A DNA stretch of 9,107 nucleotides. Source: an uncultured Clostridia bacterium (lineage in GTDB: Bacteria; Bacillota_A; Clostridia; Oscillospirales; Ruminococcaceae). Made by a program: the position numbers and the translations under genes. The stretch spans positions 1 through 9,107 of the forward strand of contig CAMVPV010000029.1 in the NCBI GenBank assembly GCA_947169455.1. The letters are read 5' to 3'. The notes below the pieces were generated by a model, which saw only the letters and a list, made by a program, of their open reading frames with translations, had not been told where the DNA came from and did not search any database. This document shows positions 6,543-9,107 of the stretch, piece by piece (position 1 is the stretch's first letter; each line of letters begins with the position of its first letter).

Positions 6543-7306
6543 AATGAAACAAATCCAGCGATCTCGTAAACGACATTAAAGATCAGCCTGAATATCACGA
6601 ACAGGAACATAGGGTGTATCAGGGTGAGCAGTGCTGTTTCTTCGGCGCTCCGCTTCCTGTTCCCTATCAGGAATACGGTGAAAGCGAGAACGATGAGATA
6701 CATATACCAGCGGAAATCGAAATATCCCGCAAAGCCGCGGTATATACCCAGTATCCCGCATATTATCCGGAAGATATACTCCGGTGTCGCGCCCACAAGC
6801 CGTATCATGTCAGCGGCATCGCTGTACTGCTTGCTCGGGTCATTCCCGGAGACCAGAAGCACCGTCAGGTACGGAACTATGACCGATACGGGGAACTCCC
6901 ACGAGCGTATGAATTTTTCCGCGGAGAAAAGCTTTTTCCTTGACATCATCACCCATGCGCCGATGTTGATGACCAGCACTGCTGCAAAGAAGATCCGCGC
7001 CAGACTCTGAAGGTCATACAGCCACACGAGCCCGTTGAATATCATGAAAAGGAACGCGCCTATGACCTCGGCGGCTGAGAGTATCAGCATAGCAGTTGGA
7101 AATTTCACAGCAGGCTCCGCTGCTCCTGACGGCTGACCCGTTTCAGCCGCCTGACCGTGCGGGGCGGGCATCCTGTCCGTCTGACCGCCCGGGACTATCT
7201 CACCCGGCTCATTTACCTTTATGTATATCTCCTGCTGTCTTTCCGGATATATCTCGCTGTCAGGGGCTGCTCCGCTGTCCCTGCGGGGAAAGATCTCTTC
7301 ATTCAT
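6539..7306 (-). CDS. Unknown multi-pass membrane protein between hydG and hydF
   Basis: 255 residues, family not recognised. Residues 1-68 are polar and rich in Pro, Gln, Glu and Gly, likely a disordered cytoplasmic tail. About six hydrophobic segments follow: roughly 71-97, 103-121, 138-154, 176-194, 200-216 and 226-248. A basic loop MSRKKLFSAEK (121-131) fits the cytoplasmic side by the positive-inside rule. No signal peptide, catalytic motif or metal-binding cluster is visible. The start at 7306 has a perfect AGGAGG 8 nt upstream and a near-consensus promoter. The gene runs opposite to hydG and hydF: its 3' end overlaps hydG by 4 bp and its promoter region is shared with hydF. A link to hydrogenase maturation is suggested only by location. 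Confidence 0.85.
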   Translation of the reverse strand: MNEEIFPRRDSGAAPDSEIYPERQQEIYIKVNEPGEIVPGGQTDRMPAPHGQAAETGQPSGAAEPAVKFPTAMLILSAAEVIGAFLFMIFNGLVWLYDLQSLARIFFAAVLVINIGAWVMMSRKKLFSAEKFIRSWEFPVSVIVPYLTVLLVSGNDPSKQYSDAADMIRLVGATPEYIFRIICGILGIYRGFAGYFDFRWYMYLIVLAFTVFLIGNRKRSAEETALLTLIHPMFLFVIFRLIFNVVYEIAGFVSF

Positions 7307-7344
7307 GATATTTTCCTCCTGTCGCCGTATGCTTTATATGGAAC

Positions 7345-7373
7345 ATAATACACTATATATGTAAAATTGTCAA
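7345..7373 (-). promoter_or_regulatory. Near-consensus promoter for the membrane-protein gene
   Basis: Read on the minus strand: TTGACA (7373-7368), a 17-nt spacer, TATTAT (7350-7345). The start would be near 7338, about 31 nt before the ATG. The 83-bp region also has to drive hydF rightward. The best rightward candidate is only TAAAAT at 7362-7367 with a poor -35 (TGGAAC, 7339-7344), inside this promoter, so transcription of the two genes may interfere. Confidence 0.75.
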
Positions 7374-7389
7374 TAAAGGAAGTGATATA

Positions 7390-8595
7390 ATGCCCTCACT
7401 CAATGAAACGCCCTCCGGCGAACGCACGCGGATAGGCTTCTTCGGGAAGATGAACAGCGGAAAATCCTCGCTGATGAACGCTCTTGCGGGTCAGCAGATA
7501 TCAATAGTCTCCGATGTTGCAGGCACCACCGCCGACCCCGTGAGCAAGGCAATGGAGATAAACGGCATAGGTCCCTGCCTGCTCACCGATACCGCCGGAT
7601 TTGACGACACCGCCCCCGACGTCGGCGCAAAACGAGCCGCACGCACTTCCGATATCGCAGATAAGACCGATATCGCCGTGATACTCTTTTCCGATGATGA
7701 TATCGCCGCAGAGCTTGCGCTTTACAGGAGATTTGAAAGGGAAAATGTTCCCGCGGCGGCTGTGCTCAGCAAATGCGATACCCGCGATACATCGGAAGCG
7801 GTGGAGCTTCTCGGAAAGGAAAATATTAAGCCGATACGCACTTCGGCAGCGGACGGCACCGGCATAGATGAGCTGCGCAGAAAACTCATCGCGCTCGCCG
7901 CAATGAGCGCAGAGAGCCGTTACATCACCGGCGACCTCGTGAGCGCGGGTGATACGGTACTTCTCGTTATGCCGCAGGATATACAGGCGCCCAAGGGCAG
8001 GCTGATACTCCCGCAGGTGCAGACGATAAGGGAACTGCTCGACCGCAGATGCATTCCGGTATGTACCTGTGCAGATACTATGGACAGTGCGCTCGCATCG
8101 ATGAAGGAGCCGCCGAAGCTCATCATCACCGATTCGCAGATATACAAGACGGTATTCGACAAAAAGCCGCCCGAAAGCCGCATAACTTCATTCTCGACGC
8201 TGTTCGCGGCGTACAAGGGCGATATAGAGGAATATATCAGCGGCGCGAAAGCGTCCGACGGACTGAACGGCAGCTCGCGGGTGCTTATCGCGGAATGCTG
8301 CACCCACGCGCCCATGGAAGAGGACATCGGCAGGGTGAAGAACCCGCGTATGCTGAAAAAGAAATTCGGCGAGGGACTCGCCTTCGATGTGACAGGCGGT
8401 TCCGATTTTCCCGAAGACCTCACGAAGTACGATCTTATCATACAGTGCGGTGCGTGTATGTTCAACCGGCGCTATGTAATGTCACGCATAGCGCGCGCAA
8501 AGGAGCAGAACGTTCCGATAACCAATTACGGTGTGCTTATAGCTTATCTGAACGGTATCCTCGACAAGGCGGCTGTTCCGTACAGAGAGGATTAG
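7390..8595 (+). CDS. hydF: HydF, [FeFe]-hydrogenase H-cluster maturation GTPase
   Basis: 401 residues, typical of HydF. The N-terminal G domain has GKMNSGKSS (19-27), GTT (45-47), DTAG (67-70) and SKCD (127-130, in place of NKxD). A dimerisation region follows, then the C-terminal cluster domain with CTH (C304, H306) and QCGAC (C353, C356) as likely [4Fe-4S] ligands. The Gln before C353 replaces the His of the commonly quoted HCxxC motif, a position known to vary. The conserved end TNYGVLIAYLNGIL is present. HydF is the scaffold on which the 2Fe subcluster is assembled and from which it passes to apo-hydrogenase; GTP hydrolysis gates interactions with HydE and HydG. The start has AAAGGAAG upstream. 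It is followed after 3 bp by the regulator gene, so they are co-transcribed. Confidence 0.97.
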   Translation: MPSLNETPSGERTRIGFFGKMNSGKSSLMNALAGQQISIVSDVAGTTADPVSKAMEINGIGPCLLTDTAGFDDTAPDVGAKRAARTSDIADKTDIAVILFSDDDIAAELALYRRFERENVPAAAVLSKCDTRDTSEAVELLGKENIKPIRTSAADGTGIDELRRKLIALAAMSAESRYITGDLVSAGDTVLLVMPQDIQAPKGRLILPQVQTIRELLDRRCIPVCTCADTMDSALASMKEPPKLIITDSQIYKTVFDKKPPESRITSFSTLFAAYKGDIEEYISGAKASDGLNGSSRVLIAECCTHAPMEEDIGRVKNPRMLKKKFGEGLAFDVTGGSDFPEDLTKYDLIIQCGACMFNRRYVMSRIARAKEQNVPITNYGVLIAYLNGILDKAAVPYRED

Positions 8596-8598
8596 CCT

Positions 8599-8844
8599 AT
8601 GGATACGAGAGTTGCGGTGATATCCGTTATCGCCGAGAACAAGAGCAACACCGAGGAGATAAACCGCATACTGCACGAGTACAGCGACCATATAATCGGC
8701 AGGATGGGCATCCCGTACCAGAAAAGAGGGATTTTTCTCATCAGTATAGCGGTAGATGCTCCGCAGGATATTATCAGCGGACTTTCCGGACGCCTCGGCA
8801 TGATAGACGGCGTGTCCGCCAAGACCGCTTACTCCAAGCTATGA
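8599..8844 (+). CDS. TM1266-type putative iron-only hydrogenase system regulator (ACT-like)
   Basis: 81 residues, the usual size. The sequence MDTRVAVISVIAENKS..., GRMGIPYQKRGIFLISI and LGMIDGVSAKTAYSKL fits the TM1266 family (TIGR03959-like). These small ferredoxin-fold proteins recur next to hydE/hydF/hydG and resemble NikR/ACT ligand-binding domains without a DNA-binding part. A regulatory role is the family's putative label, not proven. The ribosome binding site (GAGAGG) lies within the end of hydF, 3 bp separate the genes, and translation is probably coupled. Start and stop are unambiguous. Confidence 0.9.
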   Translation: MDTRVAVISVIAENKSNTEEINRILHEYSDHIIGRMGIPYQKRGIFLISIAVDAPQDIISGLSGRLGMIDGVSAKTAYSKL

Positions 8845-8853
8845 CCTTTTATG

Positions 8854-8922
8854 CCGCTTCGCGGTGTTAAGGGGGCTGTCAGCCCCTTAACGATCCCCTG
8901 ACCAAAGGGGCGGGCGACCCGC
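8854..8922. repeat. Cluster of tandem hairpins, probable dispersed intergenic element
   Basis: Four small inverted repeats follow one another. They are CCGC/GCGG (8854-8864), GTTAAGGGG/CCCCTTAAC (8866-8891), CCCCT/AGGGG (8895-8910) and GCGGG/CCCGC (8910-8922, loop CGA). In the second, an alternative pairing, GGGGCT/AGCCCC plus GTTAA/TTAAC with one bulged G, gives 11 bp. No T-tract follows, so it is not a classic terminator, though it may stabilise or end the hydF-regulator transcript. A TTTGGAAACCC stretch follows at 8934-8944. The whole resembles repetitive extragenic sequence I associate with gut Clostridia (from memory, unverified). Confidence 0.6.
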
Positions 8923-8964
8923 TGTCTGTGATCTTTGGAAACCCAATGAAAGAAAGGCTTTATT

Positions 8965-9030
8965 ATGGAAAAGAAAACCTTTGAAGAGTATATGAAAATG
9001 ACAGAAATAGAATTAAGCCGCGAATACTGA
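8965..9030 (+). CDS. Short 21-codon ORF, possibly a truncated gene start
   Basis: ATG with AGAAAGG 7 nt upstream encodes MEKKTFEEYMKMTEIELSRE followed by Y and TGA. The same frame stays open after the stop to the window edge (ERNGIRCHIRPDDNE...), so this could be the 5' end of a longer gene with an in-frame stop, a genuine small peptide, or chance. Composition is AT-rich compared with the rest of the window. No family recognised. Confidence 0.3.
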   Translation: MEKKTFEEYMKMTEIELSREY

Positions 9031-9070
9031 GAACGAAATGGTATAAGGTGTCATATAAGACCGGATGATA

Positions 9071-9107
9071 ATGAAATTAAAAAAAATTTATATGTTGCTG
9101 TTTTTGA
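9071..9107 (+). CDS. Possible start of an exported protein, cut by window edge
   Basis: ATG at 9071 opens MKLKKIYMLLFL, a basic start followed by a hydrophobic run, as at the beginning of a signal peptide or membrane segment. Only 12 codons are visible. The ribosome binding site is poor (GGAT); a TGGTATAAG stretch at 9039-9047 could be an extended -10 element. It conflicts with read-on of the preceding frame. Confidence 0.3.
   Translation, partial: MKLKKIYMLLFL

Noticed and set aside
8866..8891. Intrinsic terminator for hydF and the regulator gene
   Set aside because: The stem is strong but GATCCCC, not a T-tract, follows, and it is one of several adjacent hairpins; kept as a repeat element instead.

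Overview
The window looks like chromosomal DNA of an anaerobic gut-type Clostridia, most likely Oscillospiraceae/Ruminococcus-like. This rests on moderate GC, AGGAGG-type ribosome binding sites, complete [FeFe]-hydrogenase maturation genes (HydG, HydF, TM1266-type regulator), and a YacP/Rae1-type NYN ribonuclease domain and YmdB phosphodiesterase typical of Firmicutes. The genus is a guess.

Left half (1-4717, minus strand): an apparent operon reads leftward from an extended -10 promoter at about 4689-4717. Its first gene encodes an 855-residue fusion of a TetM/EF-G-like translational GTPase with a C-terminal YacP/Rae1-like NYN endoribonuclease. After 64 bp comes a 505-residue fusion of CMP kinase with a LacX-like aldose 1-epimerase (mutarotase). 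After 15 bp comes ymdB, cut by the left window edge. Both fusions are uninterrupted reading frames with the key residues of both halves intact. They are the most unusual content here. The first suggests a ribosome-bound factor that may both act as a GTPase on the ribosome and cut mRNA in the A site.

Middle (4661-5087): a divergent control region with operator-like palindromes over the leftward start site, a nested inverted repeat, and a near-consensus rightward promoter. It also holds a short, possibly frameshifted reading frame and a textbook intrinsic terminator just upstream of hydG. The rightward unit is either an attenuated hydG leader or the remains of a small gene.

Right half (5088-8844): hydG reads rightward and converges by 4 bp on an unknown multi-pass membrane protein. 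That protein gene is divergent from hydF, sharing an 83-bp promoter region with it. hydF is followed after 3 bp by the TM1266-type hydrogenase regulator gene. HydG supplies CO/CN- (as an Fe-bound synthon) from tyrosine, and HydF is the GTPase scaffold that delivers the 2Fe subcluster to the hydrogenase. HydE and the hydrogenase itself are not in the window.

Right edge (8845-9107): a cluster of tandem hairpins resembling a dispersed intergenic element, then clearly more AT-rich DNA. This holds a 21-codon ORF and possibly the start of an exported protein cut by the window edge.
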